From: Nemania diffusa
Taxonomy: Eukaryota > Ascomycota > Sordariomycetes > Xylariales > Xylariaceae
Assembly: GCA_038501195.1 (NCBI GenBank)
Contig: JBBPUQ010000001.1
Span: forward strand, 62,001-126,000
DNA: 64,000 bases
Direction of reading: 5' to 3'
The notes beneath the pieces are model-generated. The model was not told where the DNA came from. It did no database searches and worked only from the letters and a program-made list of their open reading frames with translations. Below are positions 29,561-41,345 of the stretch, one piece after another (position 1 is the stretch's first letter; every line of letters begins with the position of its first letter). The position numbers were made by a program, and so were the translations under genes.

Positions 29561-32500
29561 ATTAATAAATTAACTTTTTATAAAATTTAAAAAAATAAAT
29601 TAAAATAATATAAAATTAAATTTAAACAAAAATAATTAAAATTATTATATTTATTTTTAATATATTAGTTTTATATATAAATTTATATAATTAATATAAA
29701 TTATTATTATTTATAAAGTTAATAAATTTATTAAAAATAAAAATAAAAAAAACTTTTTTTAATAAAAAAAAAGTTTATAAAAAAAGTTATAAATAATTTT
29801 TAAAAAATATTATAATTTATTATATATATTTAATAAAATAAGTTTTAATATAAAATTTATTAAAAAAAATAACTTTTAATAATTTTTAATATATTTTTTA
29901 ATTTAAAATATTATTAAATAAATTAAAAATAAATTATAAATATTTAATTAATAATATATAAAAAGTTTTTAAATTTAATAATATATTTTATATTTTTTTA
30001 AATATTATTTATAAACAAATTTAAAAAAAATTAAAACTTTATATAAACTATTAAAAATATAATAAATTAATAAAAAGAAATTATTATTATATTTTTATAA
30101 AATTAATATATTTATAAAATTAAATATTATTGAAATAATTAATTAAATTAATATAAACATTAAATAAAAAAATTAATAATTTTTTTTATATATTATAAAT
30201 TTTATAACTATAAAATAGTTTTATTTTATGTAATTAATATTTTTATAATATATTAAAAAAATATTAGTAATATATTATTATATTATTTAAATAGTTTTTA
30301 TAATATATATATAAATTATATTTTTATTTATTTAATTAATTTAAAAAACTATTAAAAATATATATAAATAAAATTATAATAATTATATATTATTAAATTT
30401 TAAAAGAATTTAAAAAAATTTAAAATTTACATTATAAAAATTAAATTTTAAAATATATTATTAATATAACTTATATTTAAATTAATTTAATAAAAATAAA
30501 AGTAAAAAAAAATTAAAAAACTTTTATAATTATAAAAAAACAATAATTTTATTAAAAATTTTATAGTTTTTATAACTTTTATAAATAGTTTATAATAAAT
30601 TATAATTAAATTATTAAATTTATATTATAATTAATGAATAAAATAACTTTTTTATAAATTAATAAATATAATTAAATATTTTTATAATTAAAAAAAAGTT
30701 TTATATTTTATTTAATATTATAATATTATAAATATAGTTTATTTATATAATATTAAATCAAATAAAAAAAACTTTAAAATAAAATATTTATAATATTTTT
30801 AATTTTTAAAAAAATAATAACTTAAATTAATTAATAATTATATAAAATTGTTTTTAATAATAATTAATTATTAAATTTTAAAACAATTTTATTAAAAGTA
30901 ATATTTAAAATTATTATAAATTAAATCAATAAAGCTATTTATAAAATATAATTTTTATATTATTTATTATTTTAAAAAAATATATTAATTAATATTTTAA
31001 TAAAAAAATATAAAAGTTTTATTATATAAAATATATATATATATATATAAATATTTAGTAATTTCTTAATTAAAAAATAATATTATTAATAATATATTTA
31101 TATAAATAATATTTTAAATTAAATCTTTTTTTATAAAATTATAAAAAAATATAAAAGTTTTATTTAATTTTTAATTAATTATTAAAATATTTAAAAGATT
31201 TAATATATAAATTTATTATAAAAAAACTATTTTTTATAATAATAATTTATAATAATTAATTAATAATTTAATTATTTATAATAAAAAATTTATAATTTTT
31301 ACTTTTTTATATTTATATATATAATTTATTTAAAAAATATATAATATAATATTTATTATATATTTTAAAAAAAAAATAAAAATATATAAACTTTTTATAA
31401 AATATTATTAATTATTTAAATTTAATAAAATTACAATATATATATTTTTAACTAAATAAAATATTGTTTTATTAAAGCTTTATATAATAAAACAATTAAT
31501 AAATTTCTTTTTTATTTTATTTTAAATTATATTTAAAAATATTTAATTTTAAATTTTAAACAAATATTTAAAAATATTTAATTTTAAATTTTAAACAAAT
31601 ATTTAAAAATAAATATAAATATAATAAAATATTAATTATAATAAATAAATTTAAAAATAATATAAATTATATTATATATTATATAAATAATTTTAAAAGT
31701 TATTTTAAAACTTTTAAAATAATAATTATATTAATTTTTAATAAAAAACTTTAATTTATATTTATTTTTATATATAAATTATATAAAACTATAAAGATTT
31801 AATATATTTTAATATTTATAAATTATTATAAAATAACAAAATAAATTTTAATTATAAATAAATATTTAAATTTATAACTTTAATTTTATATTAATTATTA
31901 TTAAAATAATTAATTAAAATAAATGTTAATTATAAATTATATATAATTATTATTATTTTATAAATTTATTAAATTATTTTTTTTATAAAATTAAAAAAAT
32001 TATACAATTAAAAAAAAATTAAAAAATTTATTAATAATTAAAAAAATATTTTAATTTAAAGTTTAAAATAAAATAAAACAAACTACATAATTCATAAATT
32101 TTATTAAATAAAAACTAAAATATAAATAATATTATATAATTATATAAATAAATAAATAATATTAAAACTTTAATTTTAACATAAATAATTATATATTTAT
32201 ATTAAAAATATAATAATTAAAAATAATTAAAAAATTAAAAAAGCAATAATTGTAATTATAAAATATTTAAATTTAAAAATAAAAATAAAATTAAAATAAT
32301 AAAAATATATATAATATATTTATATTATTAATAATTAAAATATTAACTTAATTAAAAAATTTAAAAAATTAATAATAAATAATATTAAATTAAAAACTTT
32401 TAAAATAACTTTATATTATTATAAAAGTTTTATAATAATAATTAAAAAATAATTAAATTATTATTAAAATTAAATAAATATTTATAAATAATTTAAAATA

Positions 32501-32626
32501 ATATTATTAAAAAACTTTATAAAAATAACAATTTATTAACTTTTTTAAAAATATATATATATATAAAATATATATAAAATATAATTTTAAAAAAAAACTA
32601 TATTATAACTTAAAGAAATAATTTAA

Positions 32627-32780
32627 CAATAGCTATGGTTTATATGTTGTAACTTATACACCGTAGCTATATAGACCCACTTAGATTGCTAAGCTTATAA
32701 CTTTGGTGATTTAGCATTTTTTTTTAAAAAGTTGTCTTTGCGGTATAGGTTGCAAACGCATTAACTGTTATAGCAATTTA
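32627..32780. other. Less degenerate island in the AT block
   Basis: About 150 bp with clearly more G and C than several kilobases on either side. It contains two potential hairpins: ATAGCTATGG paired with CCGTAGCTAT (about 32629-32671), and TGCTAA paired with TTAGCA (about 32687-32716), the second followed by a run of T. It holds no ORF and no tRNA or rRNA signature that I can recognise. It may be a single-copy fragment that escaped mutation. Confidence 0.4.
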
Positions 32781-34147
32781 TAATATAATAAATATTTAAA
32801 ACAATTTTTGTTATTAAAAAGCAGTTAATTAAAATTTATATATTTAATTTTTATAATTTATTAATAAATTAATTTTTTTGTAAAAAAAAAATAGTTATAA
32901 ATTAATTAATATTAGTTTAATTATTTAAATAAATTAAATAACTTTATTTATTTAAAACTTTGTTTTATTTATAAGTTTTATATTATATAAAATTATAATT
33001 AATAATTAAAACTTTAATTAAATAAAGACTTTTTAATTTTAACTTTATATATTAATAAATATTAAATAATTATTAAATATTATATATAAATATAATTATT
33101 AACAATTTATAAATATTAATTAAAAAATTTATATATAAATAAAAAAATATTTAAAAGTTTATATAAATTATTATAATAATAACATTATAAAAAATAAAAG
33201 AAGCTATAAATAAAAAGTTATATTTTATAAAAAACTTTTAAAAAAACATTTAAATATAATTTAATTTAAAAAATATAAAATAATAATAAAAAATGATTTA
33301 TATATTATAAAATTAAATATATTTAATATAATGTAAAATTTATTATTTTTTTAAACTTAATTTAAATTTTATATTATTAATTAAATTTTAAATAATAATA
33401 AACTTTAAATAAAAGCTAGTTTTTAACTATATATTAAATAAAATAAAAATAAAAACAATTTAAAACAAATGTTTTTATTAAATAAATAAATTATTTTTAA
33501 TTAATATAAAAATTAAAAAAATTAAATTTATATAATAATTTTAAAATAATGAAAAAATAAATATAATAATATAAAAAAAATAATATATTTTATAATAAAT
33601 TATTAATATTAATTAATAATAAAAAAAAACTATTTTTTTAAAATAAAACAAATTAATAAAATATAAATTAATTATATTAAATATATAAATATAAATATTA
33701 AACTTTTTTTAATTAATAATATTACAGTTTTTTTATTTTTTATTTAATTATAATATTATTTTATATTAATATAAAAACTTTTAAAAAATTATAAATTAAA
33801 TTTTTATTTTAATTATTTTATTTTAATATTTTTTATATTTATTAATTTAAAAATAATTTAATTAATTAAAATTAATATTAAAAGAATTAATGAAATTTTT
33901 AAAATAAAATAATATATTTTTAAATTTTAATTTTAAAATTTAAAAAATATATAATTTTTTATTTATTATATTTAAATTAATTATTTAATATAATAAAAAA
34001 ATATATTATTAATTTATTAATAAATTAAAAACTTATATTTATTTTACTTTATTAAATTAAAAAAGTAATAATAATTATATAACAAAAACTAATTTAAATA
34101 TAATAAAAAAACTAAATAAATATATAATTTAATAATTTATTATATTA

Positions 34148-34300
34148 TAACGTTATTATAACTATAACAATTAATAATTTAATTTATTTATTAATATAAA
34201 CTTTTTAAATATTAAGTTTTAATAATTTAATATTTTATATTTTTTAATAAAAAATTATATTTTAATAATTTAAAAGTTTAAATTTTAAATGTAACATTAT
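34148..34300 (+). repeat. Direct repeat D, copy 1 (more mutated)
   Basis: About 150 bp repeated at 34519-34690. This copy carries T or A at many places where the second copy keeps C or G, so it looks more heavily mutated. Confidence 0.65.
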
Positions 34301-34518
34301 ATTAAAGTATTTAAAAGCTATAAATTTAAAACATAGTAAAAAAAAATATATATATATAATTTTTTAATATTTATTAATAGCTAAGTTTTATTTTTGTTTA
34401 TATATAATATAAATATAAATAAATAAATGTTTTAAAGTTTAACTATAGCATTAGCTTTTATTAATTCAAAATCGATTTTTTTATTTATATATAAAAGTCA
34501 ACTGTAAAAAAAAGTAAT

Positions 34519-34690
34519 ATACCATTGTTATAATTATAACAATTAATAACTTAACCAATTTACTAATATAAGCTTTTTAAATACTAAGTTTTAACAATTT
34601 AATATTTTATACTTTTTTAATAAAAAACTATGTTTTAATAATTTAAAAGCTTAAACTTTAAATATAACAAATATTATATTTTAATATAAT
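34519..34690 (+). repeat. Direct repeat D, copy 2 (less mutated)
   Basis: Partner of 34148-34300 in the same orientation. Cytosines kept here are thymines in the first copy at several positions, which fits RIP acting unevenly on the pair. Confidence 0.65.
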
Positions 34691-35150
34691 TTATAATTAA
34701 AATAAATATATATAAACTATTAATTATTAAATAAAAATATAAAAGAAAATATTTATAAAATTAAATTAAATTATAAATTATTATAATAAAAAAAACTTTT
34801 AATATATTTTAATTTTATTTATTATATATTAAACTTATAAATAAATAATAAATAAATAATAATAAAATTTAAAAAACAACTATTTATTAATAAATTAATA
34901 TTATAAAATTTATTTATAAAATTTAAATATAAAAAATATATAAATATAAAAAATTATAAAAAAAAATAAAAATTTATTTAAATTATATAACTATTTAAAT
35001 ATTTTAATTTAATTATATATTTATTATTTAAAGCTTTATTAAATAAAGTGTTAAACATTAAATATAATATATAAATCTGCTATAGTACTTTAGTTATAAC
35101 TTCGAAGCTAAAATAACTTCGTAAAAAAACTGTTAAATAAATGTCACATA

Positions 35151-35362
35151 GCTACAGCTAGGAGAGTGTGTTAAATCGGTAACATATTTTATACTATAAT
35201 AATGTGTTGCATAATAATGATCTTTTGTCGCAGTGGTAAAATCCAACAAGTGATCCTTAGGCTCGTATAGTGATCCTTGGGCACAGGGCCCAAATCCAAC
35301 AATTATTGGGGTGTCTACAATTTTTGCGGCCCTCTAAACGCACTGAATAGGGTATAGGGAGA
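35151..35362. other. Transition between AT block and gene-rich DNA
   Basis: Base composition becomes balanced here. The short motif GTGATCCTT occurs twice (about 35252-35275), and the sequence near 35232-35290 looks like a degenerate transposon end. No ORF has protein similarity that I can recognise. Confidence 0.4.
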
Positions 35363-36079
35363 GCCATACGTACATATACCGACAAAACTATTTTTTCTCC
35401 AATTCCGTTTTTAGAAAACAGTTTGCAAAATAAAAAAACCATAATATATGTATATATTTTTAGCTTAACTAGTTTTATTATTAGTTTAATTAATATAAAT
35501 AGACCTGATTAACTTAACTGCATTTAATTGACTTAACTGCATTTGATTGATTTGACTGCACTTGATTGATTTGATTGATTTGATTGACTTGACTGGACCC
35601 GACCTGACTGACCTACTGACTGGACTGGACCCACTGACTGGACCTACTGACTGGACTAGACCTGACTAGACCTAACTAGACCTAACTAGCCTACTACTTA
35701 CGTATAAGTAATTTAACCAGACTTAATTAACCTATTGATTTAATTAACTTAAGTTTAGTTAAGTTTAGTTTAGTCAGTAGGTCTAATCTAGTTAGTAAGT
35801 CTAGTTAGTAAGTCTAGTTTAGTTAGTAAGTCAGTTAAGTCTAGTTTAGTTAAGTTAATCAAATCAATCAAATTAATCAAATGTAGTTAAGTTAATTAAA
35901 TGCAGTTAAGTTAATCAGGTCTATTTATATTAATTAAATTAATAATAAAGGTAATTAAGCTAAAAATATACACATATATAAACTATTGTTTTTGTATTAT
36001 TGTCTTTTTATTTTGCAAACTGTTTTCTAAAAACGAAAATTGGAGAAAACATAGTTTTGTCGGTGTATGTACATATGGC
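35363..36079. mobile_element. 717 bp foldback element at the compartment border
   Basis: The sequence from 35363 inward is matched by the reverse complement of the sequence running back from 36079. The outer ~70 bp arms, starting GCCATACGTACATA and GCCATATGTACATA, are about 90% alike, and the match continues with gaps to a central near-palindrome (ACTTACGTATAAGT, 35696-35709). The inner arms are degenerate ~13 bp tandem units related to GACTGGACCTACT. The left inner arm keeps G and C while the right arm has A and T at the paired positions, so one arm seems to have suffered C-to-T and G-to-A mutation. No transposase is encoded. The target-site duplication is unclear. Confidence 0.7.
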
Positions 36080-36220
36080 CCACCGTCAGGGTACTCCACG
36101 GGTGGATCCTCTAGTACGGTAGTTCCTCATAATTTTCGTCGGCATCTTATCACCTCGAGCATCCTCGAATGTAATCCCCATAACTGCAAAATTATAAGCG
36201 CTTTTTCTGCACGTTCTGCA

Positions 36221-37005
36221 ATGTGCCTTCTCAAGTTTCCTATGGAGATTCGGCTAAGGATCTATTCCGAACTTCTTATTCAAAATGACCCCGTCCAGTT
36301 CATCGTAGGCCTTGGTCTCCAAAACCCAGCGCTTATCACCCAGACTGCAAAGACTCTTTACCCCAGTTTGCTTTGTGTTAGCAAAGCAATAAACAGAGAA
36401 GGCACGCCACTTCTCTATTCCAATAACCACTTTAGATTCCCTGGGGCGTATACGTCTCTCAATTTGACTTTACCTATCGTACCATATATCGCGCCGTTCC
36501 TTCGCCAAATTGGCAGAATACGCACCTATTGCGACATATGAACATCGATTTCTTCACTTCATTCGCCCCCCGGGAAGAGCCTACTCTACATGTGGAGCAT
36601 ACCCAAATCCTCCAGCTTATTCGAGAAAATTGTACAGACTTGAGAACCATCGAGATGACCTGTGGGCCGGAGGAGGGTGTGCTCCCTCTCTACGATATTG
36701 ATCTTTCGGCGGCGATGCTAAAAGTAGTAGATGATAGTGGCTTCAAGGCTATGCACTCATTGGAGAAGGTTACTGTGATCCTTTGCCAATACGGTATTGA
36801 TGAGGAGGACATTGCTGACCACAAGAGCTTGATACAGAGAGTGCCGAGCTCCAAATGGTGTATCAAGCTCAAAGATATGGGTAAAAAGAGTTGGACGTCT
36901 ACTGATAACAGGTATGAGTTTGACCATTACGAAGATTACGAGAGGTATGAAGACGAAATATATAGGCGGGAGATGAAGCGGGAGGCGGAGGAGGAGAGAT
37001 GGTGA
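36221..37005 (+). pseudogene. F-box-like gene broken by a frameshift
   Basis: The first frame opens at ATG 36221 and gives 106 residues with the F-box-like start common in fungal proteins (LLKFPMEIRLRIYSELL) and a following VSKAINREGTPLLYSNNHF segment. It stops at 36541. The natural continuation (RHMNIDFF, then an EHTQILQLIRENCTDLRTIEM segment) lies in another frame and runs to 37005. The frames change near 36511, where I see no GT-AG intron, so a small indel (such as loss of two bases) is the simplest cause. A sequencing error is the alternative. The tail is rich in Glu, Tyr and Arg. F-box-like proteins of this kind are common and usually uncharacterised. It lies outside the biosynthetic logic of the cluster. 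Confidence 0.6.
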
Positions 37006-37220
37006 CATGATGAGCACATCCGCCGGAGGAACGATCCGTGCTGGAAGAATGATTCAGACTACGATTAGCCCATTATCACACTTATTCCCTCCAAGGTCAC
37101 TCGTTGATCCCTTATGGGCGACTACCTCTATGACGGCTAATGAAGCCCATGCGAAGTGTCTCTAACACCGATAAATATCTAAATTCAGCTTACTGCTAGA
37201 CACCGGACCAATATGGCCAT

Positions 37221-39209
37221 TTATCGCTTCTCCATACCCTTCATTGATCCCTCTTCTCGCCACTCCTTTAGTATTCTACTCCAAGCCATGATGCCTTTCG
37301 GGAAATATCCCAATCGCGAATGGAGCTCATCCGCCTTCCCCTCCTTGTTGTAGTACCCTGGCGGACATAGTTTCGCGTATGCTGCCCGCATCTCGGCCCC
37401 CTCGTCTATCTGCTTACCCCAGTCTTCTGAAGCTTCTTCCGTAGGCTCAATGACGTCGAACGACCCGTCTTTCACGACGGCCGAAACCGTCTCGGCGATA
37501 TGCTGGCCGGCGACATAGGTAGTATGAGTCCAGTTAGCCGTCACTCCGGACTGGGCCGGACCTATGTAGAACAGGTTGGGGAAGTCTCGGATGTGTAGAC
37601 CGAATAAGGTTAACGGACCCTTCTTTGACCATGCCTCGTCTAGAGTCTCCCCTTTGGTTCCAATAAGTTTAATGCCCGTTCTGCGATTAAAGTCAACACC
37701 GGTCTCAAAATCGAACCCCGTCGAGTAGACGAGGATATCGACGTCGTATTCTTTGCCGTTAGCGACAATGCCATTCTTCGTGAGATGAGAGACTCCCTGG
37801 CCGTCTGTGTCGACCAGCTCTACGTTGGGGCTATTGAAGGCTTCCAAGTAATCGTTATGAAACGCTGGCCGCTTGCACATGAAAGAGTACCAAGGCTTCA
37901 GCCTTTCTGCCGTTTGTTTGTCTTTGACAGTATCGTCGATTAGTGTCCGAAGCTTGTGCATTAGCCGAAAGTCGGCGAGCTGCAGCAGTTGTGGGATCTC
38001 TTCAGGTTGTATAGTCGCGCCAGCTTCTTTCGCCTCCCTATATATTTCCCTCATGGTTAATGCTTCGAGTCCCTCGACTCCGGAGCACTCCTTGTCGGAC
38101 AGCTCCCCTTGCATGATATCGGCAAAGTCGTCCATCATTGCCTGCTGCCAGCCTGGCTTCAGTGAGACACGCATGTTCGGGTCTGTCTTGGTATTTGCAC
38201 GCAGCCCAATCGAGGAAGGAGTGCGTTGAAAGACGTATAGTTTTTGGGCAGACTTGGCTAGCTGTGGCACAAGCTGCACGGCAGAGGCGCCAGTACCTAT
38301 AATCCCAACTTTTTTGTCCGCCAATTTGGTCATATTCCCCGTGGGGCCGCCGCCTGTAATGTCGTAGTCCCATCGTCCGCTATGGAAGTGATGGCCCTCA
38401 AAGTCTTCGATCCCAGGTATCCCTGGCAGCTTCGGTTCATGGAATGTGCCCGTAGCTAATACTACGAACTGGGAGACGAAATGATCATTATGGTTGGTGT
38501 GCACATGCCAACGGCGTAGAGACTCATCCCACAGCATAGAGGTGATTTCCGTTGAGAGGCAGGCGTTCTTCTCTAGCCCCCATTTCACAACTACTCGCTC
38601 AACCTGCTCACGAATCTCGGGACCGTACGAAAACCGTTCTTTTGGAATATAATCTGTTTCTTCAAGAAACGGCAGATACATATACGATTCAACGTCACAT
38701 GCGGCCCCTATATCCTCAATGTTAGCTGTGCAAGCCTTGTTTAGAGAAATGTACCTACCGGGATAGTCGTTCCAGTACCAAGTCCCTCCAAACCCAGCTC
38801 CTTTGTCAATGACAACGAAGTCATCGACACCCTCATCCTTCAGCTTAACTGACGTGGCTAGACCTGCAAACCCGGCTCCACAAATGACCACTTTGGTGTT
38901 TTTGGTAATGGGATCACGGGTTACCAATGGCGCTTTGATATCATCTTTGAAATGGGAGAGGTTTCCCTTGGTCTGCCGGAATTGGCTTACGCCGTCCTGC
39001 CGAACACGTTTTTTCTTCTCGGCTTCATATTTGGCTGTTATTGCTTCTGTGTCCAAAGAGAGGGTTTTTAGCGGGTGTATTGGACCTGATACCGCCATGT
39101 TTGACTTCTTGCTAGAAGCCCACCGTTGCACAATAGTCACCACTGACCCAACGATTAATACGACTAGACTAACGGGGAATGCGTATGGGCGTATCAGAGA
39201 GTAAGACAT
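37221..39209 (-). CDS. ccsB-like: Baeyer-Villiger monooxygenase, flavin-dependent
   Basis: Two exons on the minus strand, 38759-39209 and 37221-38707, give about 645 residues. The 51 bp between them (38708-38758) is open in frame but begins GTAGGT, ends in AG, has a GCTAAC branch-like site, and interrupts a conserved block; removing it gives the family motif YPGAACDVESY. Visible features are an N-terminal hydrophobic anchor (about 11-28), an FAD-binding GAGFAG (111-116), the type I BVMO fingerprint FEGHHFHSGRWD (about 253-264 after splicing) and an NADPH-binding GTGASA (about 288-293). Type I BVMOs insert one oxygen beside a ketone using FAD, NADPH and O2. In the cytochalasin E pathway CcsB does this on the macrocyclic ketone to give an ester or carbonate. 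The anchor suggests action at the ER membrane beside the P450s. It is the outermost cluster gene on this side. Confidence 0.9.
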   Translation of the reverse strand: MSYSLIRPYAFPVSLVVLIVGSVVTIVQRWASSKKSNMAVSGPIHPLKTLSLDTEAITAKYEAEKKKRVRQDGVSQFRQTKGNLSHFKDDIKAPLVTRDPITKNTKVVICGAGFAGLATSVKLKDEGVDDFVVIDKGAGFGGTWYWNDYPGRYISLNKACTANIEDIGAACDVESYMYLPFLEETDYIPKERFSYGPEIREQVERVVVKWGLEKNACLSTEITSMLWDESLRRWHVHTNHNDHFVSQFVVLATGTFHEPKLPGIPGIEDFEGHHFHSGRWDYDITGGGPTGNMTKLADKKVGIIGTGASAVQLVPQLAKSAQKLYVFQRTPSSIGLRANTKTDPNMRVSLKPGWQQAMMDDFADIMQGELSDKECSGVEGLEALTMREIYREAKEAGATIQPEEIPQLLQLADFRLMHKLRTLIDDTVKDKQTAERLKPWYSFMCKRPAFHNDYLEAFNSPNVELVDTDGQGVSHLTKNGIVANGKEYDVDILVYSTGFDFETGVDFNRRTGIKLIGTKGETLDEAWSKKGPLTLFGLHIRDFPNLFYIGPAQSGVTANWTHTTYVAGQHIAETVSAVVKDGSFDVIEPTEEASEDWGKQIDEGAEMRAAYAKLCPPGYYNKEGKADELHSRLGYFPKGIMAWSRILKEWREEGSMKGMEKR

Positions 39210-41214
39210 TTTTCCTTCTCAGTACACCGTTTTAACAGAATATTCAAGCGTGGAATTATACAAGCTTTAGGACGCGAGAGTCACACTTTAACACGTGTAT
39301 TGTATTGAGACTACCGAACTAACTAACCACGTCTAGTTACGGCCCTCTTTGTTTCCGCTCGGTGAGGTTGCTTGCTCACTTGCGAAGCACGCCCTGGTCC
39401 GGAAATAATCGCCCCTCCTACAATCACTGCAATTCCGACTTTCTATAATATTGAAACCTCTCTCATTACGTCAATCGTCCGACCATCCGGGCTCGGACCG
39501 GGGATAACGGTCGGCAGCCTACCCGACTCCCCTCATAAGAACGTTACCTAGATAAGTGAGATACTTATCCCCCCGGTCTCCCCTCACTTCGGTGGCTCGG
39601 GATTCATCGACCCACACCGAATTGACATGAGGAGCGGGAGACCAGGTAAATCGTAAGCGCCCACGCCGATTGGTTGAAATAGCCCGAGCAATGCCTACTC
39701 TCATCGTTGCTGTCGTTTTGTAGACCGAGTGGGTCATATATGCGTAATGCTAGCCGATCCTAGTATGGGGCAGGCAAATCTGCATGGGGATGATAAAGGT
39801 ATGCAAAGGTCCCCTAGTTGAAGAGTTGAAAGACCCAATAAAATGCTAAGTAAATCGACATAGAAAGTCCTATATCAAATCATATCCCTTGGGAAAACTA
39901 ACCGTGGTACATCAAGTAAGGAATGTTAAAGGATTATCTATATACATCAGTTCACTAAACAGAGATCGATTCACGGGATATTGTTAAGAAACAAACCTTC
40001 TTCATCTGATCCCTAAAAACACAGATGTGTAACAAGCCGTAAACTACTCCAAATATTGTGTTGCAAACAACCTATAGAGACCCAATTAAAACACCAATTA
40101 CTTCAAGCTTAAGCAACTCTGTATTTAGGATAATGCCTTTGCTGACAAGAAATAACCAGCAATACACCCTTGTAACTATATGCAGCCACGGTGTCTGGGT
40201 AAGCAAGCTACTGCACCAGCACTTATTAGGTCATAACAATATACCTTCTCCAGTTATGGCAGCAGCTCACCACCTGTAAGATAGCTCGATTAGAATATGA
40301 CTAAGTACTTTATGGAACACCTAGGTGTCCTATGATTTACATTTCCTAGTTATTCATATGTTATCACTTCTAGGCCTTTTACAAATACGGCTTTTCATCT
40401 CGGAGTGGCGTCGGCTGTTATGCTCAGATGATTGAACTTCCTATCAGGTAGGTAGCATTCCATGGTTTCTTTATCCTCATAGCTCCACCTAGCCTCTTGC
40501 CTGTAGTTACCTTCGGCTTCGGTTACCTCTAGGATGTCGTTTGATGCTCCTCGAACCTAGCTGTAGGACCGTGATTAAAACTGAGGATCTTCGATCCCGT
40601 CTCTCAGGATTACTTGATACGCATGCAGGTATCAAGTCATTGTTCGGTCAGCCTTTGCGTCCCGTTGACCCTTTCCACCGCAAATATAGTGGCATGATGA
40701 GGTAAGCAGGGCAACTTATGAGAGCGAATACATTAATATAGAACCGGTTTACTTGAAACCTAGAAACGTATTGCGGTTTTGTGAAGTGGTTGGTTAATTT
40801 TAAGATGTAAACACTCGTTTACCGCCGGCTTATGATCCTAGAATCATGTATATTTATACATCTATGTTTAAAATGATTGATGCGATCACCTGGAGGGGTA
40901 TTAGCTACAGTGTTAGTCTGTAGTGATGTTATTCCAACGAACTGCCTAGGCCCACGTCTAGATAACCAACTATATAGGTGTCACGAAGAATTAAGAGCTT
41001 AGATATTCAAGTTGTACTAGAGACTGCTTTAGCGTTTCACAGCCACTGCTCTTACAATGGTGTGTCGTGGCAATTGGGAGACTAGCTGTCGGCAAGAGTG
41101 CCTGTGGCGTGGTTTTGTTGTTGTTTTTGCTGTTATAATATTTAATGCTAGGGGTTTTCTGTAATACAATAAAAGCCAACGCCTCCCAAAGGCCATAGTG
41201 GACGTACTAAAGCT

Positions 41215-41345
41215 AAGATTTATATTATATTAATGATAATTTATTTTTATAAATAATTATATAAAATATTATAAATTATAATTTGAAAAAGTTGACTTTA
41301 TATATTTAAATGTTAAATTATTTAATAAAATAAAAATTAGTGTAC
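41215..41345. other. Small AT-rich patch inside the gene compartment
   Basis: About 130 bp of almost pure A/T resembles the large block and contrasts with both flanks. It may be a remnant of a mutated transposon fragment. Confidence 0.45.

Larger units (their letters stand above)
1..35150. repeat. Gene-free AT-rich block, probably RIP-degenerated
   Basis: Nearly all of this stretch is A and T; many 60-base lines contain fewer than five G or C and some contain none. The few open frames are 60-100 codons long, low in complexity (runs of Phe, Leu, Ile, Lys) and resemble no protein. Duplicated segments inside it differ mostly by C/T and G/A changes, which is the trace left by RIP of repeated DNA in ascomycetes. 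Composition appears layered: 1 to about 16900 keeps scattered G and C, about 16900-32600 is poorer still, and the last 2.5 kb rises slightly towards the gene-rich side. It is probably a graveyard of transposons. A centromeric or subtelomeric role is possible but not shown. Confidence 0.85.

Noticed and set aside
32627..32780. tRNA or 5S rRNA gene in the island
   Set aside because: No cloverleaf, B-box (GGTTCGANNCC) or 5S-like internal promoter could be matched.
1..35150. Possible mitochondrial origin because of high AT
   Set aside because: No mitochondrial protein, rRNA or tRNA gene is visible, and the repeats carry transition-type differences as expected for RIP of nuclear DNA.
37873..38229. 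Plus-strand ORFs inside the BVMO gene
   Set aside because: They are antisense frames of a well-supported gene; the minus-strand protein has all BVMO motifs.
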